Assembly (NCBI RefSeq): GCF_007725405.1
Contig: NZ_CP042163.1
Coordinates: 248,001 to 312,000, forward strand
DNA from: Shouchella miscanthi
GTDB taxonomy: Bacteria; Bacillota; Bacilli; Bacillales; Bacillaceae_D
DNA: 64,000 nucleotides
Direction of reading: 5' to 3'
A program made the translations under genes and the position numbers. The notes below the pieces were generated by a model. It searched no databases. It was not told where the DNA came from and worked only from the letters and a program-made list of their open reading frames with translations. This document shows, one piece after another, positions 25,070 to 33,689 of the stretch (positions are counted from its first letter, which is position 1; every line of letters starts with the position of its first letter).

Positions 25070-26086
25070 ATGGATTCTCGTCAGAAGAAAAGAAAAGTAA
25101 ATCGAAAAAGAAGAGTATTAAAAATAACATTATTAGTTTCTACAGTATTGCTACTAGCATTAGGTGCTGGTTTTTGGTATATCTATAGTCAAGTAAGCAA
25201 CACAGCTTCTAACTCTTATGAACAATTAGAGCGAGGCGATAAATCGAATTTAAGAGTGGAGCCAGTTGATGTAGGAAAAGACAATTTTTCAATGTTGTTG
25301 CTCGGAAGTGATTATCGTGAAGGAGATGATTATGAGCGAACAGATACATTAATTGTGGCAACGTTCAATAAATCAGATCGTTCGATTATTTTAACGAGCA
25401 TCCCACGTGATACGTACACAGAAATTATTGGTTATCACGGTGGTGGGATTTACGATAAGATTAACCATGCCCACGCTTTTGGTGGAATGAGCATGGCTGT
25501 TGATACAGTTGAGAACTTATTAGATATTCCAATCGATCATTATGCGTTAATTCGTTTTGATGGGTTTGTTGAAGTCATTGATGCTCTTGGTGGTGTGGAA
25601 GTAGACGTTACTTATGAGTTTGATTTTAAAGAAGCATCAACAAACGCTGATTATTCCTTTACAGAAGGGCCAACACAAATGGATGGTTCAAAGGCATTAG
25701 CCTATGCGAGAGAACGTAAATCTGTTGAAGGTGGCGGAGACAAAGGTAGAGGAATTCGCCAACAACAAATTATTGAATCTGTTATTAATGAATCAACTTC
25801 TATATCAAATATTACTAATTTTGATGATGTGCTTCAAGCAGTGGGTAATAACCTTAGAATGGATTTAACAATGGGGAACATTGTCTCATTAAGCGGTTAT
25901 GCTGGGTCAATTAATGATATTGAAAGCATGCAGTTACAAACGGAAGGATTTCGTCAAGCTAACGCGCAAGGACAAAGCATTTGGTATGAACGAATTGATC
26001 CAACGAGTTTACAAGAAATTCAAACAACATTAAAGGATCATCTTGAGATTGACGACTCTCTTCAAGCTGATTCAACGACGCAATAA
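25070..26086 (+). CDS. LytR-CpsA-Psr (LCP) family cell-wall polymer ligase
   Basis: 338 residues. A basic cytoplasmic start (KKRKVNRKRR), one membrane helix (about 20-40), then the extracytoplasmic LCP domain. It shows FSMLLLGSDYREGDDYERTD (conserved Arg/Asp for the polyprenyl pyrophosphate and metal), SIPRDTY, KINHAHAFGG, VDALGGVEVDV-type GGV, and AYARERK plus GDKGRGIRQQQ. These enzymes attach wall teichoic acid or other anionic polymers to peptidoglycan (TagTUV group). Which polymer is not visible. Terminator directly after the stop. Confidence 0.92.
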   Translation: MDSRQKKRKVNRKRRVLKITLLVSTVLLLALGAGFWYIYSQVSNTASNSYEQLERGDKSNLRVEPVDVGKDNFSMLLLGSDYREGDDYERTDTLIVATFNKSDRSIILTSIPRDTYTEIIGYHGGGIYDKINHAHAFGGMSMAVDTVENLLDIPIDHYALIRFDGFVEVIDALGGVEVDVTYEFDFKEASTNADYSFTEGPTQMDGSKALAYARERKSVEGGGDKGRGIRQQQIIESVINESTSISNITNFDDVLQAVGNNLRMDLTMGNIVSLSGYAGSINDIESMQLQTEGFRQANAQGQSIWYERIDPTSLQEIQTTLKDHLEIDDSLQADSTTQ

Positions 26087-26115
26087 AGAAGCAGGTGTTC
26101 ATCTGCTTCTTTTTT
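26086..26115 (+). terminator. Terminator after the LCP gene
   Basis: AAGAAGCAG (starting in the stop codon) pairs with CTGCTTCTT, then TTTT. Confidence 0.85.
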
Positions 26116-26142
26116 CATGATTATCGAAAATGGAGGGCTGGA

Positions 26143-26655
26143 ATGAGGAAGTTAGAGTTCAAACCATATTGTGAGGATTGGAAACAACAATTTGAAAGTG
26201 AAAAGAAAAAAATCGAGAATGTATTAGGCGATCGTATCTTGGCCATCCATCATATTGGAAGTACGTCTATACCTGGAATGTTGGCTAAACCGACGATTGA
26301 TTTACTAGTAGAGGTAACGTCTATTCAATCAATCGGTGAAGAGTTGTGTGTGCTTGGTTATGAATCATTGGGGGAAAACGGTATAAAAGGAAGGAGATTC
26401 TTCCTTAAAAGCGAAGAAGGAAAAAGGACTCATCATGTACATCTCTTTGAAAACGCTTCAGATGAAGTCGAGCGACACTTGGTATTTAGAGATTATCTCA
26501 TTGCTCATAAGGAAGAGGCGGTTCGCTATGCAGCCGTAAAAAAAGAATCAATGGCATTGGGACTTAGTGTTGACCAGTATCAGCGAAAGAAATCATCTCT
26601 TGTAGAACAATTAACGAAACGAGCATTGAGATGGGTAAAATCTCGTGAAAGTTGA
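26143..26655 (+). CDS. GrpB family protein (nucleotidyltransferase-fold)
   Basis: 170 residues spanning the full GrpB (UPF0157) domain: YCEDWKQQFESEKKKI, AIHHIGSTSIPGMLAKPTID (the nucleotidyltransferase-like GST...D motif), RTHHVHLFE and HLVFRDYLIAH. The family resembles minimal nucleotidyltransferases and is sometimes fused to dephospho-CoA kinase; its reaction is not established. GGAGGG precedes the ATG at 26143; upstream in-frame codons overlap the LCP terminator. Confidence 0.85.
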   Translation: MRKLEFKPYCEDWKQQFESEKKKIENVLGDRILAIHHIGSTSIPGMLAKPTIDLLVEVTSIQSIGEELCVLGYESLGENGIKGRRFFLKSEEGKRTHHVHLFENASDEVERHLVFRDYLIAHKEEAVRYAAVKKESMALGLSVDQYQRKKSSLVEQLTKRALRWVKSRES

Positions 26656-26724
26656 AACGAAAGTAGATGATTGTACGTAAATAGCGTAATGATTGACATT
26701 CACAACGTGTTGGAGGCATACATA

Positions 26725-27681
26725 ATGAAGAAAAAGTGGACGATGGTGACAGTAGCTGCTTTAAGTTTTCTGGCGGCTTGTAATGAAGTCGATGATGAGA
26801 ATGAGGCAACCCAAACAGATGAAAATGACGAGACGGTTGAAACAGCAGGCGTAACAGACGGAAATGGTGGTTTTTTATGGAAAATTGAACATGAAGATAC
26901 CGACGTTTACTTACAAGGAACGATTCATGTAGGACGTGAAGATTTTTATCCCCTTAATGAGCAAACAGAAGCGGCTTATGACGCGGCAGATGTGATCTTA
27001 CCAGAAGTGGACTTAGTTGATGTGGATCAGAATGAAGTCGAGACGATGATGACTGGTCTGTCCTTATTAGAAGAAGGCCAAACCCTTGATGAACTGATCT
27101 CAGATGAAGCATTTGAGAAGTTAGAGGCCATTTTTGCTGAATATGGTATGCCAGTCGAACTCGTTCAGGGGTTTGAGCCATGGTTTGTGGAAAATATGTT
27201 GCTGTCATTTGCAATTGCTGAGAGTGATGTGGATGAAGCGTCTGGTGTAGACGAATATTTTCTAAACCGAGCTGTTGATGATGGAAAAGAAATTAGAGAG
27301 CTTGAGAGCATCGAATCGCAATTTAATGTCTTGTCTGGTTTTTCGATGGAGACTCAGATTCAATTATTAGAACACAGGCTCCAGAACATGGATGAAGCAG
27401 GGGAAGAGCTTGAAACAATGGCAGATAGTTGGGTTGATGGTGACATTGAAGGATTGGTAGGGACTTGGGATGATTTAGAGGAGTCCGCTATAGATAAGGA
27501 ATATGCATATGAATTAAATGAAGTCCGCAATTACGATATGGCCAACACGATTGCTGATATTCTCCAAGAAAACAGTGGTCAAACGTATTTTGTCATTGTA
27601 GGTTCTTTACATTTAGTGGCCGAGCCAAGCATCGTGTCCATTCTGGAAGATGAAGGGTACACAGTTGAGTTTGTTTATTAG
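26725..27681 (+). CDS. TraB/GumN family lipoprotein
   Basis: 318 residues. A lipoprotein signal (MKKKWTMVTVAALSFLAAC, Cys about residue 19) is followed by an acidic linker and a TraB/GumN (Tiki-like) domain with its two hallmark motifs: QGTIHVGREDFYPL near the start and IVGSLHLVAEPSIV near the end. Conserved Glu and His in this superfamily suggest metalloprotease-like chemistry, unproven for bacterial members. It acts outside the membrane. GGAGG lies 8 bases before the ATG at 26725. Confidence 0.85.
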   Translation: MKKKWTMVTVAALSFLAACNEVDDENEATQTDENDETVETAGVTDGNGGFLWKIEHEDTDVYLQGTIHVGREDFYPLNEQTEAAYDAADVILPEVDLVDVDQNEVETMMTGLSLLEEGQTLDELISDEAFEKLEAIFAEYGMPVELVQGFEPWFVENMLLSFAIAESDVDEASGVDEYFLNRAVDDGKEIRELESIESQFNVLSGFSMETQIQLLEHRLQNMDEAGEELETMADSWVDGDIEGLVGTWDDLEESAIDKEYAYELNEVRNYDMANTIADILQENSGQTYFVIVGSLHLVAEPSIVSILEDEGYTVEFVY

Positions 27682-27848
27682 CTAAAACCCTTTCAAAAGG
27701 AATGTCATGTGCATGCATCTCATATGAATAAGCAAAACCACCATCATGCTTCCCTTGAGTAGAGATTCTCTAGCCGTTTTGCCGATAAAGAAGGGAATTA
27801 AGTAGACGAAAGCGAATGGTTATACAAATCTTGTAGGGGAGTGAAAGT

Positions 27849-28049
27849 ATGTCGGATCGAAATCCAGGCCCTGAAGAGAGACGAGAGCGGTTACGGCAGG
27901 AAGAGCGTAAGAGAAGCCCTCTTGGAAATATGAATGATGCTCATAACGGTGGCGGGCTAACAGATTTAATAGGGATGCTAGGGTGGAAAACGACTGGGGT
28001 TGTTTTTAGCATTGTGATCGTTATCCTGCTTGGACTTCTATTTATTTAA
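27849..28049 (+). CDS. DUF6366-like small membrane protein
   Basis: 66 residues: a charged N-terminus (PEERRERLRQEERKRSPLGN), NDAHNGGGLTDLIGMLGWK, then one C-terminal transmembrane helix (TGVVFSIVIVILLGLLF). The PEERRERLRQEE start and GGLxDLxGxLGWK core are those I associate with the DUF6366 family of Bacilli, function unknown. GGGGAGTG precedes the ATG. The next gene begins 27 bases after the stop, so the two probably share a transcript. Confidence 0.65.
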   Translation: MSDRNPGPEERRERLRQEERKRSPLGNMNDAHNGGGLTDLIGMLGWKTTGVVFSIVIVILLGLLFI

Positions 28050-28076
28050 TGGTCTTTACGTAAAGGAGGCTGTCTT

Positions 28077-28343
28077 GTGCCAACGGCTACAACAAAAACA
28101 AACACGAATGCTGTTGTAAGCTTATGCTTTGGCATTGTGTCACTAATCTTACCTTTTGTCGGTTTACTAGTTGGCGTTATTGGTGTTTTTTTAGCAAAAT
28201 CGGCCCTTACGCAAATTGAACAGTCAAGTGAAGCAGGGAAAGGGATCGCTAGTGCTGGTCTTGTCTGCAGTGTTATAGGGATTGTTTTACAGTTGTTGTT
28301 AATTGTTGGTGGACTGTCTCTTGTCTTTTTTTCAATTGCATAG
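28077..28343 (+). CDS. DUF4190 domain small membrane protein
   Basis: 88 residues: a short polar start, then two transmembrane hairpin segments (VVSLCFGIVSLILPFVGLLV; GLVCSVIGIVLQLLLIVG) linked by FLAKSALTQIEQSSEAGKG, the DUF4190 pattern. GTG at 28077 follows AAAGGAGG by 8 bases. It may be co-transcribed with the preceding DUF6366-like gene. Role unknown. Confidence 0.7.
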   Translation: MPTATTKTNTNAVVSLCFGIVSLILPFVGLLVGVIGVFLAKSALTQIEQSSEAGKGIASAGLVCSVIGIVLQLLLIVGGLSLVFFSIA

Positions 28344-28348
28344 TGAAA

Positions 28349-28592
28349 CGCTTAGAATGAGAGGAGTAGGAAGCAAACATTGTTAAGAGAGCTGCCGGTT
28401 GCTGGGAAGGCAGACAATGAATCTTCTGAAGTCGCTTATGAGTGGCTAAGCTGAAAGAAAAGTAAGCTTAGACGGATGGTAAGGCCAATCGTTAAAAAAA
28501 TGAGTTTTGTATACGGTTTATACAAATAAAAAAGAGTGGTACCACGTTAGGAGAAACCCCTATCGTCTCTAAAGAGACATAGGGGTTTCTTT
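28349..28592 (+). ncRNA. T-box leader in front of a GNAT acetyltransferase gene
   Basis: Stem I begins at CGCTTAG (28349) with the conserved AATGAGAGGAGTA motif and closes at CTAAGC. The T-box bulge AGTGGTACCACG lies at 28535-28546. A strong terminator follows: AAACCCCTAT ... ATAGGGGTTT with inner GTCTCT/AGAGAC (28554-28590), then TTTATT. Uncharged tRNA would favour the antiterminator and switch on the downstream gene. My best specifier reading is GUC (Val), in GAA-GTC-G next to the AAGC/GCTT helix, but the alignment in that loop is uncertain. Confidence 0.85.
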
Positions 28593-28612
28593 ATTAGAAG
28601 GGAGCAATCTAG

Positions 28613-29155
28613 ATGAGCGTAATTGAATTGACTACGAACCGACTCAAACTACGGTTATTTCAAGAGGAGGAGGCTGAACATATTGCGGCACTTTGTAACA
28701 ACTATGCCATCTATCGATCGACGTTGACGATGCCATATCCGTATACAGTAGATGATGCACGGCTTTGGATGAAGAATCATCGGAAAAATATTGAGCAGGA
28801 TAAACGGTATGAACTGGCGGTTACGTGTCAAAAAAGTGACATGCTTTATGGTGCGATTATGTTAAATCCGAACTATCAGCACAAGCATGGGGAGATGGCA
28901 TATTGGATTGGTGAACCGTATTGGGGAAAGGGCTACGGAACAGAAGCATTGAGAGCGATGATCGATTTTGCTTTCATTGAGAAGAACTTACACCGAGTGT
29001 ATGCTCGTTATTTTAAATCAAATCCCGCATCAGGAAGGGTTATGGAAAAGGCTGGAATGACAAAAGAAGGTGTCTTAAAAGATCATGTGTATAAGGAAGG
29101 TGCGTTTGAAGATCTTGTTTATTACGGAATGGTTAATCCAACGTATACCGCGTGA
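28613..29155 (+). CDS. GNAT N-acetyltransferase (RimJ/RimL-like), T-box controlled
   Basis: 180 residues of the acetyltransf_3 (RimJ/RimL/YdaF) type: TNRLKLRLFQEEEAEHIAAL at the start, AYWIGEPYWGKGYGTEALRA (acetyl-CoA loop), RVYARYFKSNPASGRVMEKAG (motif B) and a KEGVLKDHVYKEGAFED ending. Relatives acetylate N-termini of ribosomal proteins or small amines. AAGGGAGC precedes the ATG at 28613. The only control visible is the T-box directly upstream, which ties expression to charging of one tRNA. The substrate is unknown. Confidence 0.85.
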   Translation: MSVIELTTNRLKLRLFQEEEAEHIAALCNNYAIYRSTLTMPYPYTVDDARLWMKNHRKNIEQDKRYELAVTCQKSDMLYGAIMLNPNYQHKHGEMAYWIGEPYWGKGYGTEALRAMIDFAFIEKNLHRVYARYFKSNPASGRVMEKAGMTKEGVLKDHVYKEGAFEDLVYYGMVNPTYTA

Positions 29156-29265
29156 GAAAAATGGTTAAATCAAACTTATGGACGACAAGATCAGGTATGG
29201 CAGATAAGGGTGTATTCTCTACTGTCCTAGCTTTCTTTTCGTTTTTTTAGGGGTAGCGAAATGAG

Positions 29266-29308
29266 GTATTCTATTTATATTGAATCATGTATTCTATAAT
29301 TGTTGAAT
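29266..29308 (+). repeat. Two 20-bp direct repeats upstream of the ArsR-type regulator
   Basis: Copies at 29266-29285 and 29289-29308 share GTATTCTAT at the left and TTGAAT at the right (15 of 20 identical). The arms ATTC/GAAT also form inverted pairs. The second copy ends in the -35 hexamer TTGAAT (29303-29308) of a promoter with a 17-bp spacer and TATGAT (29326-29331). Candidate operator. Confidence 0.55.
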
Positions 29309-29361
29309 TAAGTGAATCTTTCTATTATGATAAAAGAAATAGAGTCATATAGGAGGCGCTT

Positions 29362-30411
29362 ATGGACGTTATACATTCAACCGTTCGCAAAAGAAAGACT
29401 TATGAAGTAGTGATACACCGGTCCATTTTGTGGGAATGTGCGTTAGGGATTGCTGCCATTACAAACGATCGGTTGCTCCACACGTTAGACAAGCCAACAT
29501 CGTATTGGACGAAATTAAGGTCCAGCTTATCACAAGAGCTACAGGACAACCTCAATTTGGTTCAAAAAAACAACTCTTGGAAAGCATTGCTACAACTCCT
29601 TCATCGGAAGAACTATAACGATATGAAGGAATTTGTAGACGATCTCCAGACATTATCAGAAGTTGAACTGAAATTTACGTGTCTGCCGTTTATTGGGGAA
29701 GAGTATCAAGCGGTTCGGGAGTTGGCATCAATAGGTGACAAAAAGGCATGTAGTGAACTACGAGAGGCTTCGGCTGAAAACCCGTTTTTTCCCGACTATA
29801 TTACATTTATAACCACCGGTGATGCTTCGCAACTGAGGCAACATCTCATTGCCGTGCTGTCCCAATGGTATGAACAGGTGATAAAAGAGAATGTAGAGGA
29901 AGTTGAACAAATACTAGAAACCGATTATGAGGCAAAGGTGAAAATGAAAGAGCAACTGTCACCAGAGACATTTGTTCAATGGGCAACAGGGGGAATTCAA
30001 TATAAGCCGGAGCCTCAAGTTTTTACAGTATTGTTAATCCCGCAAACCTGTTATCGTCCGTGGAATATTGAAGCTGATCTAGAAGGCATCAAGGTGTTTT
30101 ATTACCCGGTTGCCAATGCAAGTATGTTGCCGGCAGATCCATTTATGCTCCCTGATTTCCTCGTGCAGAAATATAAAGCGTTAGGTGACGATGTACGCAT
30201 GAAAATGGTCAAAATACTTCATGACAGAGATCGTAGCTTGCAGGAGATAACGGAATTACTTGAGTTGGGAAAATCAACTGTCCACCATCATTTAAAAATG
30301 CTACGTTCTGCAAAATTAGTGACGGTAAAGGAATCAAAGTATACGTTAGAAAAAGAAGCATTTCCATTAATGGCAAAAGATTTAGAAGCATTTTTGCAAC
30401 GACCTGTATAG
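29362..30411 (+). CDS. ArsR-type HTH transcriptional regulator, long form
   Basis: 349 residues. The last 85 form an ArsR winged helix (YKALGDDVRMKMVKILHDRD, SLQEITELLELGKSTVHHHLKML), and the first 260 are a helical domain of the DUF5937-like type with a TVRKRKTYEVVIHRS start. No metal-binding Cys cluster is present, so a metal sensor is unlikely. AGGAGG precedes the ATG. The MFS gene follows almost directly, so the pair probably forms one operon, with the regulator controlling it through the repeats upstream. Confidence 0.8.
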   Translation: MDVIHSTVRKRKTYEVVIHRSILWECALGIAAITNDRLLHTLDKPTSYWTKLRSSLSQELQDNLNLVQKNNSWKALLQLLHRKNYNDMKEFVDDLQTLSEVELKFTCLPFIGEEYQAVRELASIGDKKACSELREASAENPFFPDYITFITTGDASQLRQHLIAVLSQWYEQVIKENVEEVEQILETDYEAKVKMKEQLSPETFVQWATGGIQYKPEPQVFTVLLIPQTCYRPWNIEADLEGIKVFYYPVANASMLPADPFMLPDFLVQKYKALGDDVRMKMVKILHDRDRSLQEITELLELGKSTVHHHLKMLRSAKLVTVKESKYTLEKEAFPLMAKDLEAFLQRPV

Positions 30412-30420
30412 GTGAAACAA

Positions 30421-31632
30421 ATGAGCAAACACCAGTCTGTTTTTACACATAAATCATTTGTTGCGTCTTGGAGTGGGAATGCTGTTTCAGAACTTGGAGG
30501 TGCATTTGGAACCTTTTGTAACGCCATTATTATTTTTCAACTAACGGGTTCCACACTTGCACTAGGAAGTATGTGGCTACTCTATTTTACTCCTTCATTA
30601 ATATTGCAACTGTTTATAGGGCCATTTATCGATCGTTGGAGTAAAAAATGGGTCATGGTCAGTTGTCAGTGGGTAAGAGCTAGTGTCTTTTGTGTCCCAC
30701 TTTTAGCGATGGCATCAGGAGAGGTGGCCATTTGGCATATCTATGTTGTCCAATTGATCGTAGGTTTAGTGACCCCACTTTATGTTCCCGCAAATCAAGC
30801 ACTTTTACCAACACTCGTAAATCGTGAATTATTAAAACAAGCAAATGCTTATATAGATGGTACGGCGAGAATGATGATGTTTCTCTCTCCATTAGTTGCG
30901 GGGCTTGTAATTGAAGTAGTTGGTGTACCGATAACGTTACTGGTTGTTTGTAGTCTTCTGATTTTAAGTGGAGTCGCACTGCTCTTTATTGAAGAAAAAC
31001 CTTCCTTACAAAGAGAGAGAAAACAGCCGTGGCTAGCTGAACTTAGAGAGGGCTATCATTTTTTCTTCAAACAAAAAACGATGCTATGGCTAGGCGTTTT
31101 TCTTACTGTTGTCCAATTCGGAGTAGGTGTCACAATGGTTACGACGCTTCCATACGTCATCGACAATCTTTCAGGTACCTATGCACATTATGGGTATTTT
31201 ATGGCAGGGTTTCCAATTGGTTATATGCTAGGGTCTATCATTGTTGCAAAAGTAAATCGAATCCGTGGTAGGCGCGTGCTGTTTGGTGCCCTTGTCGTAG
31301 GTGGGATGACGTTTACTGTCTTGGCGTTAAACCAGAGTATTGCATTTGCCATCCTAACGGAAGTCATTGGCGGCATGGCGATGGCGGTTTTTAGTATCCA
31401 CCACTTAACGATCTGTCAGAAAATCACGCCTACACATCTTATGGGGAATGTTTTTTCTATACGGCTGTTGTTAATAAGGGCAAGCATGCCATTTGGTATC
31501 TTATTAGGTGGCACATTAGGTGATCTAATGGGGGTTCGCCCATTATATTTATTTATTGGTTTTGTGATAAGTGGAACAGCTAGTCTTGGAATGTTGCTTC
31601 CTTATTTTAAATTTATTGATGATTCTGCTTAA
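30421..31632 (+). CDS. MFS transporter (MFS_3/enterobactin-exporter type)
   Basis: About 403 residues with 11-12 transmembrane helices. The loop after helix 2 has FIDRWSKKWVM (MFS motif A-like), and helix 4/5 has PLYVPANQALLPTLV, typical of the multidrug/macrolide (MefA-like) MFS branch. It is expected to export a small molecule with protons; the substrate is unknown. The start is either GTG at 30412 or ATG at 30421; the latter has AGGTG 6 bases upstream. It lies directly after the ArsR-type regulator. Confidence 0.85.
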   Translation: MSKHQSVFTHKSFVASWSGNAVSELGGAFGTFCNAIIIFQLTGSTLALGSMWLLYFTPSLILQLFIGPFIDRWSKKWVMVSCQWVRASVFCVPLLAMASGEVAIWHIYVVQLIVGLVTPLYVPANQALLPTLVNRELLKQANAYIDGTARMMMFLSPLVAGLVIEVVGVPITLLVVCSLLILSGVALLFIEEKPSLQRERKQPWLAELREGYHFFFKQKTMLWLGVFLTVVQFGVGVTMVTTLPYVIDNLSGTYAHYGYFMAGFPIGYMLGSIIVAKVNRIRGRRVLFGALVVGGMTFTVLALNQSIAFAILTEVIGGMAMAVFSIHHLTICQKITPTHLMGNVFSIRLLLIRASMPFGILLGGTLGDLMGVRPLYLFIGFVISGTASLGMLLPYFKFIDDSA

Positions 31633-31812
31633 ATTGACAATGAACAATCCTTTATGGATCGTACGTTTCTTATGTGTAAGAGAGAGGCGCCCGTCCCGAA
31701 GTGGCTGGTTTGTTTCTTCTTTAAATGGACAGAAAATACTTGCATTGGTGCGATAGGTTCGTATATGATGGCGTACTATCTTTTTTTAAGAATCGTAAGG
31801 GAGACTAGAGAC

Positions 31813-32829
31813 ATGATTCGTTACCCTATGTTTGAAAAAGGAGCTACAATTGGGGTTGCAGCACCCTCTTCTGGAGTGCCTGAATCGTTACATCACCTCT
31901 TACACGCTGCGATTGCGCGTATGCAGCAAAGAGGGTATAACGTGAAAACGTGCCACTCTGCGTGGACACAAAGCCTTGTTAGGTCAGCTAGTGGTGGCAC
32001 GCGTGGGCAAGAGTTTAATGACTTAATGAGTGATCCTGACGTGACATGCATTTTTCCACCGTGGGGTGGAGAGCTGTTAATTGAAATGCTGGAATTCGTG
32101 GATTTTGAGAAGGTTCAAGAAAAGTGGGTTCATGGCTATTCTGATATAAGCTCACTCCTTCTTGCCATTACACTTAGAACAGGGGTAGCAACCACTCACG
32201 GTACCAACTTTATTGATTTGAGAGGCAGTGAAACAGATCCAACTACGGCGATGTGGGAGACCGTATTACAAACGAACGTGCATGAAACAATCGTGCAATA
32301 TTCATCTACCTTATTCCAGCAACAGTGGGGGCATGATAACCCAACGGAAAGGGTGTTTCATTTAACTGAAAAAACAGAGTGGAAATCAATAAATAAGAAC
32401 GATCAGGAGGTAAGTGGACGTCTTGTCGGTGGGTGTATGGATACCATTCGTCACTTAATAGGGACGCCTTATGGGGATATCGCTACTTTTCAGAAAGCTA
32501 CCGTTGGAGGCGATCCACTTCTATGGTATTTTGAAAACGTTTCGCTCTCACCAACAGACATGAAACGGACGCTTATGCAAATGAAGTATGCGGGCTGGTT
32601 TAACCACTGTAGTGGAATTGTTTTTGGAAGAAGTTCGGCTGAGGAAAGTGGGAATGGCTACAAGTTTACAGATGTCTATCAAGAAGTAAGCGATGCACTA
32701 CAAGTACCTCTATTGTATGACCTTGATTGTGGGCATTTACCTCCCCAAGTGACACTTGTGAATGGTGCATATGGCACGATTGTAGTAGAAGGAGGAAAAG
32801 GAGAAGTGATCCAACGATTTAAGCCGTAA
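31813..32829 (+). CDS. S66 family peptidase (LD-carboxypeptidase/MccF-like)
   Basis: 338 residues. S66 motifs: IGVAAPSSGVPE near the start, a substrate-loop region IFPPWGGELLIEML, the nucleophile Ser in HGYSDISSLL, a catalytic Glu region and the catalytic His in DLDCGHLPPQVTL. LD-carboxypeptidases trim the terminal D-Ala of muropeptides, while MccF relatives cleave microcin-like aminoacyl nucleotides; sequence alone does not separate them here. ATG at 31813 follows AAGGGAG by 9 bases. The region 31633-31812 has no gene I can support. Confidence 0.85.
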   Translation: MIRYPMFEKGATIGVAAPSSGVPESLHHLLHAAIARMQQRGYNVKTCHSAWTQSLVRSASGGTRGQEFNDLMSDPDVTCIFPPWGGELLIEMLEFVDFEKVQEKWVHGYSDISSLLLAITLRTGVATTHGTNFIDLRGSETDPTTAMWETVLQTNVHETIVQYSSTLFQQQWGHDNPTERVFHLTEKTEWKSINKNDQEVSGRLVGGCMDTIRHLIGTPYGDIATFQKATVGGDPLLWYFENVSLSPTDMKRTLMQMKYAGWFNHCSGIVFGRSSAEESGNGYKFTDVYQEVSDALQVPLLYDLDCGHLPPQVTLVNGAYGTIVVEGGKGEVIQRFKP

Positions 32830-32842
32830 TAACAAGATGTCA

Positions 32843-32877
32843 TTGACTTTATACTTGATAATGCTTAATATTGCTTA
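32843..32877 (+). promoter_or_regulatory. Promoter and direct repeats before the DeoR-type gene
   Basis: TTGACT (32843-32848), 17 bp and TAATAT (32866-32871). Two TGCTTA copies start 10 bp apart (32862, 32872) and overlap the -10, a possible autoregulatory site. Confidence 0.45.
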
Positions 32878-32900
32878 TATATACTTAGTGAGGTGAGGGC

Positions 32901-33677
32901 ATGTATCAAGAGGAGCGCCTTGTTAAGATTGTATCGGAGCTTAAGAAAAGAGGTAAGCTTTCTAATCAAGACGTATGTCAGCTGTTGGATGTTTCTCGTG
33001 ATACAGCACGACGGGATATTATTCGTCTTGTGGAAGAAGGAAATGCTGTACGAACCCATGGTGGAATTGCTTCAACATTCTTAATGAGTGAGCTAGAGAA
33101 GTACAAAGAGTCTGGCTTTAATGAACGAAAAGAACGTGCATCAAGAGAGAAAAGAATGATAGCAAAGAAAGCTGCATCCGTATTGAAAGATAAGGATTTA
33201 TGTTTTTTTGATGTGTCGACTACAATTGCAAGTTTAAGTACATTGGTTACAAAAAAAATAGCGGTCTATACGCATTCCCTTGATAATGCTGAAATATTAG
33301 CAAAAAAAGAGTTTGTTGATTTTCATTTGTTAGGCGGACGCTTTAATCAGGAGAATCGTTTTTTTTATGACCTATATACGATCAAAAGTCAGCTAGAAGA
33401 TGTGTATTTTGATTATGCGTTTATTGGAGCCGCTGGCTTAACGGAAGATGGCGTCTATTTTGTTGATAAAGAGGATGCGCGGATTAAGAAAGAGGCGATT
33501 AAGAGAGCGAAGCGGGTTTATGTACTGACTGATTACGAAAAGTTTAATAAAACAAGCTACTATAAATCAGCTGGATTAGCAGATATTGATGTCGTGATTA
33601 CAAATGAATTTCCTCCAGAAAATTTACGAGAGTGCTTTTTAAGCAACCATATTCAAGTGGAATTAACAGATTCTTAG
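32901..33677 (+). CDS. DeoR/GlpR family transcriptional regulator
   Basis: 258 residues. N-terminal DeoR winged helix (RLVKIVSELKKRGKLSNQDV, LLDVSRDTARRDIIRL, then VRTHGGIA), followed by a DeoR-C sensor domain of the sugar-isomerase-like fold (FFDVSTTIASLS, AFIGAAGLTEDGVYF, VLTDYEKFNKTSYY). These regulators usually repress carbohydrate genes and respond to a phosphorylated sugar. GAGGTGAGGG precedes the ATG. The sugar O-acetyltransferase gene begins 12 bases after the stop, so the pair is an operon. Confidence 0.88.
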   Translation: MYQEERLVKIVSELKKRGKLSNQDVCQLLDVSRDTARRDIIRLVEEGNAVRTHGGIASTFLMSELEKYKESGFNERKERASREKRMIAKKAASVLKDKDLCFFDVSTTIASLSTLVTKKIAVYTHSLDNAEILAKKEFVDFHLLGGRFNQENRFFYDLYTIKSQLEDVYFDYAFIGAAGLTEDGVYFVDKEDARIKKEAIKRAKRVYVLTDYEKFNKTSYYKSAGLADIDVVITNEFPPENLRECFLSNHIQVELTDS

Positions 33678-33689
33678 GAGTGTCAGCCA

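Noticed and set aside
31654-31812. N-terminal extension of the S66 peptidase frame
   Set aside because: A strong AAGGGAG and ATG at 31813 give the normal family start; the upstream residues match nothing in the family.
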